Source: RPRC01 sp034933285 (lineage in GTDB: Bacteria; Desulfobacterota; Desulfuromonadia; Geobacterales; Geobacteraceae). From it: a stretch of 64,000 bases of DNA. How positions within the stretch are numbered: position 1 is the first letter of the stretch; each line of letters opens with the position of its first letter. The translations under genes were made by a program, and so were the position numbers. Below the pieces are notes generated by a model, which made no database searches, was not told the DNA's origin, and saw nothing but the letters and a program-made list of their open reading frames with translations. Of this stretch, positions 36,748 through 44,332 are shown piece by piece. The DNA lies in NCBI GenBank assembly GCA_034933285.1, contig JAYFNT010000022.1:33140-97139 (forward strand). The letters are read 5' to 3'.

Positions 36748-36856
36748 GAAATCCCCCTCAATCCCCCTTTCTCAAAGGGGGAAGTTGTCTGATACCCCTC
36801 TTGTGCAAGGAAACAATGCCCCCCTTTATGAAAGGGGGGTCGGGGGGGGATTTCTC
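36748..36856. repeat. Second cluster of CCCCCTTT/AAAGGGGG palindromes
   Basis: Two to three units: AATCCCCCTC.. CCCCCTTTCTCAAAGGGGG, a diverged middle copy, then CCCCCCTTTATGAAAGGGGGG and GGGGGGGATTTCTC. Same family as at 403-622. The last unit ends 12 bases before the CinA-like start codon, so its hairpin is in the mRNA leader and could influence expression. Confidence 0.8.
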
Positions 36857-36868
36857 AAGGGAGACTCC

Positions 36869-37690
36869 ATGTCGAAACCGGTTTCCGTTGAAATTCTCGT
36901 GGTGGGGAACGAAATCCTGATCGGCGATATCCAGGACACCAACACCAACTGGATCTGCAAACTGATCAACAGCCGGGGAGGATACGTTGCCCGTGCAACC
37001 ATGCTCCGCGACATCCCGGCAGAAATTGCCGCTGCGACGCGGGCAGCGATAGAACGCGGGGTAGACGTGCTGATCACCTCCGGCGGTCTCGGCCCCACGG
37101 CCGACGACCTGACCGTTGCCGCGGTTGCCGAGGGGGCCGGCCTGGAGCTGAGGCTCGACGAACAAGCCCGCCAGATGGTGAAGGAGCGCTATGACGAGTT
37201 TTTTGAGAAGGGAATCATGGCCCAGGGCGGACTCAACCCGGCGAGGGAAAAAATGGCCTGGCTGCCGGTGGGAGCGGAACCACTGCACAACCCGGTTGGT
37301 ACCGCACCGGGAGTATTGTTCCGCGTGGGGAAAACCACCATCATCTGCCTGCCCGGTGTTCCGTCCGAGCTGAAGGGGATCATAACAACCTCTCTCGAGC
37401 CGTTCTTTCATGAAACCTTGGGAGATGGCGGATCGCTGGCGAAGGCCATGACGGTCCGCTGCAACGACGAGTCGATCCTGGAACCGGTCCTGAGCAGGGT
37501 GGTGCCGTCGCATCCGCGCGTCTACATCAAGTCCCTGGCCAGGACGCTTGGGGAAACCCCGGAACTGGACATTACCCTTACCGTCACGGGAGGGGAGGAG
37601 GAAGAGCGGATTCTACTCGTGAATGCTGCTTATCGGGAATTGCGGGAGGGTTTGAAGGAAATCGGCATCGACAACTGGGACAAGGCCTGA
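36869..37690 (+). CDS. CinA-type (MoaB-like molybdopterin-binding) domain protein
   Basis: 273 residues from the ATG at 36869 with AAGGGAG upstream. It contains the N-terminal CinA/MoCF-like domain: VGNEILIGDIQDTNTNWI and TSGGLGPTADDLTV (about 72-85). Full-length CinA has a C-terminal nicotinamide-nucleotide amidase domain, which is absent here. Stand-alone members may act in nucleotide repair (ADP-ribose pyrophosphatase activity is known for CinA) rather than in molybdopterin work. Confidence 0.87.
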   Translation: MSKPVSVEILVVGNEILIGDIQDTNTNWICKLINSRGGYVARATMLRDIPAEIAAATRAAIERGVDVLITSGGLGPTADDLTVAAVAEGAGLELRLDEQARQMVKERYDEFFEKGIMAQGGLNPAREKMAWLPVGAEPLHNPVGTAPGVLFRVGKTTIICLPGVPSELKGIITTSLEPFFHETLGDGGSLAKAMTVRCNDESILEPVLSRVVPSHPRVYIKSLARTLGETPELDITLTVTGGEEEERILLVNAAYRELREGLKEIGIDNWDKA

Positions 37691-37704
37691 CAACCTGCTG
37701 AAGG

Positions 37705-38475
37705 CTAGGATTCGATCCTGAAGCTGAACTCCGAGGTGGTGAAAATGTCGGGAGAACCATCGAAGGTTCGTTCGATGAAGGTTGCCATGCCATCGTACCC
37801 GATCATCAGAACAGTTGAGGACCGGGTTCCGTAGACAGGCCCTGATATGAAGATGGGGGCCAGGAGCCGTTCCCATTCCGGTCCGATCCCCGTTTCGGGG
37901 AGAAGGTTGTCGTCAGGCATGGTACGGTCCGCCAGCATCGAGAACATGGCTTCGACAGGGGGGTCGGTTCCGCATGAGAGAATTCCCTCCAGGGCTTTCC
38001 TGCCCCGTACGACCTTCGGCCAGGGCGTGTCCAGCAGATGGTTGCTTATGCCATGTATCCCCGGTTGAACGGAATAAGGAGCGGATCCCCTGTTGGAAAA
38101 GCATAAGAGGTGCTCCGCATCGCCGAAAAGGAGAGTGAAGCCGTTATATCGTCCGGCCTTTTTTCTGAGTATTTTCAGGTAGTCTTCGGACGAGGCGTTA
38201 CCCAGCAGAAAATCCGTGGCAAGGTCCCCACGTGATGGGGCATCATCTTTTCGCGTGTCCGGATCACGGTAATTGACAACGGCAGCGAACCTGCCGTCCA
38301 GTGCCATTGCGAGCCATGTCCCGCCGCACTTCAGATCCCTTCCCCCGAGGATTTCGGGGTTCGTGTCCCAGAAGCGGGCCGGAGCGGTGGGCCGTTCGAA
38401 AAACTCGTCGCGATTGGCAGCCATGACAAGGCTGTAACGGGGATGGCAGCGGAATGCGAACAGTATCAGGCACAT
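37705..38475 (-). CDS. NRDE (TANGO2-like) family protein
   Basis: 256 residues. It starts Met-Cys-Leu, so the processed protein would expose an N-terminal Cys, and has the family-naming AANRDEFFERP (about 18-28) followed by GGTWLA. The fold is that of N-terminal nucleophile hydrolases. The eukaryotic relative TANGO2 has been linked to heme or lipid handling. Convergent with the CinA-like gene, 14 bases apart. Confidence 0.88.
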   Translation of the reverse strand: MCLILFAFRCHPRYSLVMAANRDEFFERPTAPARFWDTNPEILGGRDLKCGGTWLAMALDGRFAAVVNYRDPDTRKDDAPSRGDLATDFLLGNASSEDYLKILRKKAGRYNGFTLLFGDAEHLLCFSNRGSAPYSVQPGIHGISNHLLDTPWPKVVRGRKALEGILSCGTDPPVEAMFSMLADRTMPDDNLLPETGIGPEWERLLAPIFISGPVYGTRSSTVLMIGYDGMATFIERTFDGSPDIFTTSEFSFRIES

Positions 38476-38512
38476 GGCATGCCTTGGCCGAATTTCCTGG
38501 AAGTACGGGAAT

Positions 38513-38890
38513 TCATGGCTTTTTCAACTTGTCGAGGGCTTGCTCGAACAGTTCGGGGCTGAACCCTCTCAAGACTGCTTCGTCGTTTCCGATCACTATC
38601 AACGGAACGCTATTCGACTGGTATTTGTTCAGAAGGGTGTCCCTGGCTTCTTCGTCCTGTTCAACGTCCCGGTTCTCATAGGGGATGTTTTTCGTTGCGA
38701 AGTATTCCTTGGCCTGCTTGCAGTGGGGGCACCAGGAGAGTGAATAGAGAACTATCTTCGGGTAGGATGTGGCTCGGGTCACCGATGTGGATTGAGGCGC
38801 CTGTCGGCCGTTTCGTACATCCATTGCGCCGCAGTTGGACAAGGTAAGGAGCAGTCCGATGAAGAGCAGGCATCTGACCAGGTTTCGCAT
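38513..38890 (-). CDS. Glutaredoxin-like lipoprotein
   Basis: 125 residues from the ATG at 38890, chosen because GGAGG ends eight bases upstream; a GTG nine bases earlier overlaps that site. A signal peptide with lipobox Leu-Ser-Asn-Cys (Cys about 20) precedes a glutaredoxin fold with CPHC and the VPLIVIGN cis-Pro loop. It would be a membrane-tethered periplasmic thiol-disulfide protein. It lies 37 bases upstream of the NRDE gene and is probably cotranscribed. Confidence 0.85.
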   Translation of the reverse strand: MRNLVRCLLFIGLLLTLSNCGAMDVRNGRQAPQSTSVTRATSYPKIVLYSLSWCPHCKQAKEYFATKNIPYENRDVEQDEEARDTLLNKYQSNSVPLIVIGNDEAVLRGFSPELFEQALDKLKKP

Positions 38891-38965
38891 AGGGGACACC
38901 TCCGAATGCGTTTCTCTCCCCGGGGGGAGGGTTCCGGCAACTTTGAGTATACCCTAAGATGGGGA

Positions 38966-38996
38966 GACCTGCCAGGTTTTCAAAACCTGGCAGGAC
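38966..38996. repeat. REP palindrome (AGACCTGCCAGGTTTT type), isolated copy
   Basis: ACCTGCCAGGTTTT and AAAACCTGGCAGG arms around a single C. Same palindrome as the three copies around and inside the RAYT gene at 47.4-48.1 kb. This copy is between two divergent genes, 18 bases before the DUF503 start codon. Confidence 0.88.
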
Positions 38997-39013
38997 TATG
39001 GAGGGTTGAATTT

Positions 39014-39295
39014 ATGCATGTCTATGCAGCGCTCGTTCATCTCCACCTACAGAGCAATTCCCTGAAAGTCAAGCGTGGAATCGTCAAGAGCATTCTCGCC
39101 CGAGCGCGGAATTCCTTCAATGTGGCAGCCGCGGAAGTGGACATGCAGGATGTCCACGGCGCGGCGGTCCTCGCTTTTGTGACGGTCAGCGAAAACCGCG
39201 CCCATGCCAGAAGGCTTCTGGAACAGGTCGAAGAGAAGATAGTCGAGGAGCGGCCGGACGTGGAAATCGTGTCCTTCGAGATCGAGGAGAGGTAG
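39014..39295 (+). CDS. DUF503 (YlxP-like) family protein
   Basis: 93 residues from the ATG at 39014 with GGAGGG upstream. The family pattern is clear: HLxxxSLKxKRxIVKSILxRARNxFNVxxAEVDxQD. YlxP-like proteins often sit beside ribosome-maturation genes, but their function is not settled. A REP palindrome lies directly upstream. Confidence 0.88.
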   Translation: MHVYAALVHLHLQSNSLKVKRGIVKSILARARNSFNVAAAEVDMQDVHGAAVLAFVTVSENRAHARRLLEQVEEKIVEERPDVEIVSFEIEER

Positions 39296-39398
39296 ACAAT
39301 TCCCGGCCGGGGTGTTTCATTGCGGTTTTTCCACTGGGGTGATACCCTTTAACTATGGGCACCAGACTGAAGGTGCGCCCAGAAAGGAGACGCAGGAA

Positions 39399-39809
39399 AT
39401 GGGAAAGCTCACGATATTCCTGATCTGTGCATTTATTTATACGGCAGTCGCATCAACCGCCGCTGAAAAGCAGGAACCCTATCGGGCAACGCTCGGCGAT
39501 GACGGCATACAGAGAGTGGAAATCCTGGGGGGAGGATATTTCTTCAGGCCAAATCATGTCGTGGTGAAGGTCAACGTGCCCGTAGAGCTCAAGGTCAGGA
39601 AAGAAGGCGGGATCGTGCCCCATGACATCGTGATCGACGCTCCTGATGCAGGCATTACGGTACGCGAGAGCCTGTCCACGGAACCGAAGGTGATCCGCTT
39701 CACCCCAACAAAGGTCGGCAGGTATCCCTTCTACTGCAGCAAAAAACCGCTCTTCTTCGCCAGCCACCGGGAAAAAGGGATGGAGGGCCTGCTGGAGGTC
39801 GTGGAGTAG
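39399..39809 (+). CDS. Secreted cupredoxin-domain protein
   Basis: 136 residues from the ATG at 39399 (AAAGGAGA upstream). A signal peptide (about 1-21) precedes a cupredoxin fold. The type 1 copper ligands are all visible: His in VPHDIVID, Cys in PFYCSK, His in ASHREKG and Met immediately after in KGMEG. It is likely a periplasmic electron carrier or copper chaperone. It is convergent with the radical SAM fusion gene. Confidence 0.87.
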   Translation: MGKLTIFLICAFIYTAVASTAAEKQEPYRATLGDDGIQRVEILGGGYFFRPNHVVVKVNVPVELKVRKEGGIVPHDIVIDAPDAGITVRESLSTEPKVIRFTPTKVGRYPFYCSKKPLFFASHREKGMEGLLEVVE

Positions 39810-39865
39810 CTGGGGTCAGGCTTTGCATATGGTGATTTGCGGATTGCGCTGCCTGTGGCCATGGG

Positions 39866-41629
39866 TCAATGCGGCATTCCGCTCAATACCTGCGGATGCG
39901 CAACTGACCTGCTATGTCGTGCCGTATTGAGTTTCACGCCGAGAAATCTCTCGTAGAAATCTTCTGCAATGGCTTGCAGCTCAAAATCGAATATCTCCGG
40001 ATGTATGATATTGGCGATGCGCAGCAGGCCGAGAATCCAGTCCGGTCTGCCTGCCGTGCTGTACGGATGCAGGTTGTATATCCTCTTGTCTCTGACGGCC
40101 TTGATATCCAGGCCGTGTTCCACGCAGAAGTCATGGAAATCACCTGCCGGATAATCAATGGCTCCGTTTATGAGGATTATGTCCGGGTTCAGTCTCATCA
40201 AGGTCTCTCCATATATAGTCATGCCGGGTGTGTCGTCACGTTTCAGGTCCTTGTTGACGCAGCGGCCCCCGGCTATCTCCACCAGGTTGCATTCGAACTT
40301 GTCGCCGAACACGGCAATAAGCGGATGTCCCAGTGAAAAATACACCGATGGTCTTTCTGCACTCCTCGTGCCGTTTCTGACGATCGACACGTACTGCTCG
40401 ATATACTCCCTCAGACCGCGCGCCTCATTGCTCCTGCCCGCAAGCTCCGCATAGTGATCCACGGTATCCAGATAGGCGTCTATCTGCTTGGTCCTCTGGT
40501 ACAACCCTTCGATGAACTCTGTTTCCAGGATTCGATGCAAGACGGAGGCTATGACAGCGGGATTCCTTTCCCCGAGAAAGGCGAGAACCGTCCTGATCGA
40601 TTCAAGGCTCACAATGACCTTGTATCCCCCATAGAAACCGAGGACCTGAGCGCCGCCCGCTGTTTCGAACGCCCCGGCAAAAGGCGGCCTGAAGCCGCAC
40701 CCGCAGGTCCCGTTATCCGCATGTTCCGTGACATGGGCGCACATGGGGCCGTTGAAACCCCTGCGGACCAGCAGTTCGCCGCACTCGGGGCACCAGGTGT
40801 TCAGGTGCTGCGTTCCGGGTGAATTGAAGAGATAGACATACCTGAGCAGCTTCCTGATTTCCTCGCACAGGATTTCGGCTTCCCGTATGGAAGGTTCCTG
40901 GGAGATATCAGCCGCTGCAAAGGGCATGAAACGCATGACCTGGAACGGGATGTCCCGGGAAATGGCGGCGACCCGACGTGCCGTCTCCATGACCTCACTT
41001 TCGTAGCCCTTGACATACACCGCCGCGACTTCGGTGAATACGCCGCTTTCAACGCTGAGCCCGAGGTTTCTGAAGATCGGTGACGCGGATGCCGCGCCGA
41101 ACTTGGCATAGGTTTCGTCAGTGCATCCCTTTATCCCGATATTGATGAAGTTAATGTGCTTTAAAAGATCCAGGAACGACTGCTCGCTAAAATAGGCATT
41201 CGTGGCGCATCCGACGAGAAGATTATTCTCCCTGGCAAGCGTGGCTATCTTTTTGAACGTGAAGAATGAGACCGCGGGCTCGTTGAAACAGAACATGATG
41301 CCGCTGCACCCTTCCTTCCGCGCTTTGGCGACAACCTCTTCCGGATTCATTCTGGAAAGCGCGCCATCTATGGAGTCAACACTTTCCGTGAGTATCCATG
41401 AAACGCAGCCGCTGCACCTGAAGTTGCACCCGATGGTGCAGATCTGCAGGAACTTCGCTCCGGGATGATAGTGGAGCATGGGCATGGATTCTATCTCCGA
41501 CGGCACCACGACAAGGTACTGGTCGGGATACCTTTCCACCTGGATACCGCCGTCGTTGGTATACATCCCGCAGAGTCCGGTTCCGTTCTCAGCGATGTCG
41601 CATGAGTTTTCACATATAGTGCATTGCAT
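39866..41629 (-). CDS. Radical SAM enzyme fused to a class III substrate-binding-protein domain
   Basis: 587 residues from the ATG at 41629, six bases after GGAGG; the ATG at 41635 abuts the GGAGG. No signal peptide. Residues 1-22 have four Cys (CxxCxxxC plus LCG), as in AmmeMemoRadiSam/PflA-like enzymes. The radical SAM motif CNFRCSGC follows (Cys68, 72, 75). A rubredoxin-like CPECG...CGCG segment is near 285-320. Residues about 335-565 resemble a BtuF/MolA-type metal-chelate binding domain (LMRLNPDIILING, RDKRIYNLHPY, WILGLLRIANIIHPE). Such domains are normally periplasmic; here the protein is cytoplasmic. It is the third gene after a Moco-riboswitch-like leader and two periplasmic binding proteins, suggesting a W/Mo role. 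Confidence 0.85.
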   Translation of the reverse strand: MQCTICENSCDIAENGTGLCGMYTNDGGIQVERYPDQYLVVVPSEIESMPMLHYHPGAKFLQICTIGCNFRCSGCVSWILTESVDSIDGALSRMNPEEVVAKARKEGCSGIMFCFNEPAVSFFTFKKIATLARENNLLVGCATNAYFSEQSFLDLLKHINFINIGIKGCTDETYAKFGAASASPIFRNLGLSVESGVFTEVAAVYVKGYESEVMETARRVAAISRDIPFQVMRFMPFAAADISQEPSIREAEILCEEIRKLLRYVYLFNSPGTQHLNTWCPECGELLVRRGFNGPMCAHVTEHADNGTCGCGFRPPFAGAFETAGGAQVLGFYGGYKVIVSLESIRTVLAFLGERNPAVIASVLHRILETEFIEGLYQRTKQIDAYLDTVDHYAELAGRSNEARGLREYIEQYVSIVRNGTRSAERPSVYFSLGHPLIAVFGDKFECNLVEIAGGRCVNKDLKRDDTPGMTIYGETLMRLNPDIILINGAIDYPAGDFHDFCVEHGLDIKAVRDKRIYNLHPYSTAGRPDWILGLLRIANIIHPEIFDFELQAIAEDFYERFLGVKLNTARHSRSVAHPQVLSGMPH

Positions 41630-41670
41630 TTCCATCCTCCATATTGGTTACGACTGGGGGTCAGCTTTAA

Positions 41671-42738
41671 TCAAAGCGGCGGAAGATTCCGCAGAATTCT
41701 ATCAGCGTCCCGGTCCGTCATGGTCTTGCCATACACCTCGGCATAGAACGCCTTCATTTCCTTCTTCATGTCCCAGTCCCTGAACAGATCGGGATGGAAT
41801 ATCTTTGCCAGGTATATGTTGAGAAGGATGCTTTCCCCGCTTGCATATTCCCATGCAAAGACACCGGTGGGTATCATATAGACTTTTCCGTTCCTGACAG
41901 CCCTCAAGTTCGCCCATTTTGGGTTTTTCTTTACACTGTCGAGCGTATTGTGCCATCCGCTGATAAGGATGACATCCGGATTCCATACCAGCAGTTGTTC
42001 AGCGTTCACTTCAATGAAATTGGCATCCATAGCCCGTGGTACATAGTTGCCTCCCGAGATCTCGGTATTCCAGTGCATGACACTGGCCATTCCCTGACTG
42101 GACAGCAGATTCCCGCCTCGACCGCCATAGTAGACTGCCGGCCGGTCTTTACCAGCTATTCGTGAGGTCCTGGAACGGATCTGGGCGATTTTCCTGTCAT
42201 AGTATCTGCAGTACCTTTCCGATCTCGCTTTTGCGTCAGGCCCCAGCAGATCACCGAAAAAACGTACCTGCCTTTTGAAATTGTCCAGGAAATCATCCAG
42301 GGTTCTCGGTCTCTTTCCGGGTGAAAAGGCACATGCCGTTCTAATTCCCACTGCCTGATACTTTTTTGTGTCAATGGGCATCGGTGAATATAATAAAAGA
42401 TCAATCTTTTGCTTCATCATCTCTTCAATATTGCCTGAAAAGGACTCGGGAACTATTTTGACATTCCTTATCTCGGGATACAGCCTGTATGCCCATGGAG
42501 ATGGTTTCGTGAATGAATAAGGCATGCAGTTTCCTTTCCCGAGTATCATGATCCTTTCCGATGAAACCCCATGCATGCAGACTATTCTCTTTGGATGGAC
42601 AGGTACCTCGATTTTTCTGTCGTCCATGTCCGTGATGGTTTTATAATCGCCGGCATGCAGCAAAGTATTTGGCGGGACTAACCCGAAGAATGCCGTTGCC
42701 GCAAAAAACAGCATGAAAAGCGCACATTTCCGTTTCAT
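41671..42738 (-). CDS. Periplasmic class III substrate-binding protein (BtuF/FepB/MolA type), second of pair
   Basis: 355 residues from the ATG at 42738 (GGAGG upstream). Signal peptide about 1-29, no lipobox, then a two-lobe class III binding protein: TITDMDDRKIEVPVHPKRIVC at the start and the helix-spine region ending in LLNIYLAKIFHPDLF. The family binds chelated metals, cobalamin, heme or, in the MolA branch, bare molybdate or tungstate. It is 17 bases downstream of a paralogue and 41 bases upstream of the radical SAM fusion. No permease or ATPase gene is adjacent. Confidence 0.88.
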   Translation of the reverse strand: MKRKCALFMLFFAATAFFGLVPPNTLLHAGDYKTITDMDDRKIEVPVHPKRIVCMHGVSSERIMILGKGNCMPYSFTKPSPWAYRLYPEIRNVKIVPESFSGNIEEMMKQKIDLLLYSPMPIDTKKYQAVGIRTACAFSPGKRPRTLDDFLDNFKRQVRFFGDLLGPDAKARSERYCRYYDRKIAQIRSRTSRIAGKDRPAVYYGGRGGNLLSSQGMASVMHWNTEISGGNYVPRAMDANFIEVNAEQLLVWNPDVILISGWHNTLDSVKKNPKWANLRAVRNGKVYMIPTGVFAWEYASGESILLNIYLAKIFHPDLFRDWDMKKEMKAFYAEVYGKTMTDRDADRILRNLPPL

Positions 42739-42755
42739 TTGTTTTCCTCCCGTTC

Positions 42756-43790
42756 TCACTGGTGAAGTATCTCACGTGCCTCGCGGTCCGAAAGCTCCCG
42801 GCTGAAAAACAAACGGTAAAACGACCTGGTTTCCTTCACGATATCCAGCGGATATCGATCAGGGTGCAGAAGGTTGGCCAGCCACTGGATGCCCAGGATA
42901 TGCATGTGCGACGGCGGGCGATCGAACCAGTTGAATGGCACGAAGGGAATCAGGTAAACCCTTTTGGCGCGGACGGCACGCAGATTCTTCCAGCGCGCAT
43001 CCTTCAGTATTCGTTCGAAGCAGCTCTTCTCCTTCACCAGGATCACGTCCGGGTCATGGATGAGGAGCTGCTCCATGGTGATCCGCTCCATGCCCATGTA
43101 GCTGCTTTCCCTCAGCCGGCAGACGTTTCTCCCGCCGCTGAGGGGGATGAGCTGGGTATGCATGGAGCCTTCCCCTTCCGTAGCAAGGCCGTCCAATCCT
43201 TCGGCATAGTACACCGAGACACTTTTCCCCGGCGGGATGCCGGCCATGGCCCGGGAGGTCTTTCGCAGCACGTTCACGGCATAGCGCTCCAGGTCGGCGG
43301 CTCTTTTCTTCCTTCCCAGAACATCCCCCAGGAAACGGAAGGCGGCAGGATAATCGTTCACCGAACCCATACGCAGGTAGAGAATGGGGATGCCCAGGGG
43401 CTTGAGAGTATCTTCGTACTTCCGGTTGATGGCATTCATATCCTTCCGCTTCAGTTCCCAGAGAAGGACGATGTCCGGCTTGACCTTCAGCAGCGTCTCC
43501 ACGTTGATACTCTTGCTCTCGCCGGCTATGCCCCCAACCACCGGAAGCTTTTTGAAACGCTCCACCGTGTAGAACTTTTCATCACCCCGCAGCGGGAAAC
43601 TGAGCCCGGCCAGAAGGTTCGGGTCAATCGCGTGGACCAGGTAGGTTGCGGGCGGCGACAGCCCGACGACCCTTTCTATCCTGCCGGGGATGGTGACCCT
43701 TCTGCCGGCCATGTCGGTGACCACACGTGAATGGGCGCTGGAAGCAAAAAGAGCGAACAGCAGGAAAGTCAATAAAGCATAGCGGGACAT
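42756..43790 (-). CDS. Periplasmic class III substrate-binding protein, first gene of the riboswitch-led operon
   Basis: 344 residues. Signal peptide about 1-21 (cleavage after Ala-His-Ser), then VVTDMAGRRVTIPGRIERVVGLSPP, the usual opening of class III binding proteins, and the C-terminal GIQWLANLLHPDRYP. Paralogue of the next gene. Its leader carries a Moco-riboswitch-like structure followed by a terminator. The RNA suggests molybdate, tungstate or a related compound as ligand, in line with the MolA branch of this fold. Confidence 0.88.
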   Translation of the reverse strand: MSRYALLTFLLFALFASSAHSRVVTDMAGRRVTIPGRIERVVGLSPPATYLVHAIDPNLLAGLSFPLRGDEKFYTVERFKKLPVVGGIAGESKSINVETLLKVKPDIVLLWELKRKDMNAINRKYEDTLKPLGIPILYLRMGSVNDYPAAFRFLGDVLGRKKRAADLERYAVNVLRKTSRAMAGIPPGKSVSVYYAEGLDGLATEGEGSMHTQLIPLSGGRNVCRLRESSYMGMERITMEQLLIHDPDVILVKEKSCFERILKDARWKNLRAVRAKRVYLIPFVPFNWFDRPPSHMHILGIQWLANLLHPDRYPLDIVKETRSFYRLFFSRELSDREAREILHQ

Positions 43791-43885
43791 GGATCCTCCG
43801 GAAGGGGGTCATACGGTTGAAGGCCCGTGATAAATGTTCAGGTATCCGATCGGGGTTGAAGGGAAAGAAACGGAGGAGGCCGGAC

Positions 43886-43922
43886 AAAAAAAAGGCCATC
43901 GGCGCAGCAGCCCATTGACCTT
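43886..43922 (-). terminator. Intrinsic terminator in the operon leader
   Basis: On the minus strand, AAAGGTCAATGGGC pairs imperfectly with GCCGATGGCCTTT around a TGCTGC loop and runs into eight T residues. It lies just downstream of the riboswitch-like aptamer and 95 bases before the first start codon, so it can act as the expression platform. Confidence 0.8.
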
Positions 43923-43925
43923 TTT

Positions 43926-44032
43926 CGACGGTGTGTGCGCTCCTTTCCAAACACGGGAGGCGACGCTGTTTCCGGCGACGCCCATAGCCTGCACACCGTA
44001 GCTGAAGCCGTAGGTGAAGCAGGTCGGAGACA
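43926..44032 (-). promoter_or_regulatory. Moco (Tuco-like) riboswitch aptamer
   Basis: Read on the minus strand: an outer ACGGTGTG/CACACCGT stem (43992-43999 with 43928-43935) encloses a GGCG-T-CGC / GCG-T-CGCC hairpin and then GCCTCCCG, TGTT and TGGAAAGG. This matches, as I recall it, the 3' core of the E. coli moaA Moco riboswitch (CGCCTCCCG, TATC, TGGAAAGG). The long P3 arm of the E. coli RNA is missing; compact forms lacking P3 were proposed to sense the tungsten cofactor. An intrinsic terminator follows. Not verified by covariance search. Confidence 0.75.
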
Positions 44033-44250
44033 ATGTTATGATGGATCGTTGTATAGCACGATATATAACAATATGCAAAATGAATTTTTGACCATGCCTG
44101 ATATAATCCTGACCGTGCGCTCCATGCGGCCTGCATCCGGCCTTTCCCACAACGTTTTCAAGAACCTGCCGGAGGCGCTGCACAGGATACCGGATGGAAT
44201 CGCCTTCCTGTTGATTATTGAAACCGGGAAATTATAAGCTTCACACATTA

Positions 44251-44276
44251 CATGTTTGGTGATATTTTCAAACATG
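44251..44276. promoter_or_regulatory. Perfect inverted repeat, candidate operator of the efflux operon
   Basis: CATGTTTG and CAAACATG arms separated by ten bases (GTGATATTTT), 57 bases before the membrane-fusion-protein start codon. The geometry fits a dimeric repressor such as TetR or MarR types. No regulator gene is adjacent. Confidence 0.55.
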
Positions 44277-44332
44277 ACGCATCATGTCTATGACGGCTCA
44301 GATGAAGATTGCCGGAAGGTGGTTCGCATCAC

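Noticed and set aside
43926..44032. Cobalamin riboswitch as an explanation of the leader before BtuF-like proteins
   Set aside because: The B12-box (GCCACTG) and the GGGAA/GGTGNAA elements are absent, whereas a Moco-type core is present.
43809..44183. Long open frame on the minus strand through the riboswitch region
   Set aside because: It overlaps a structured leader with a terminator, has no ribosome-binding site and its sequence is explained by the aptamer.
44095..44237. Small open frame (47 residues) on plus between the riboswitch and the efflux operon
   Set aside because: No ribosome-binding site, no recognisable protein feature, and it spans the likely promoter region of the minus-strand operon.
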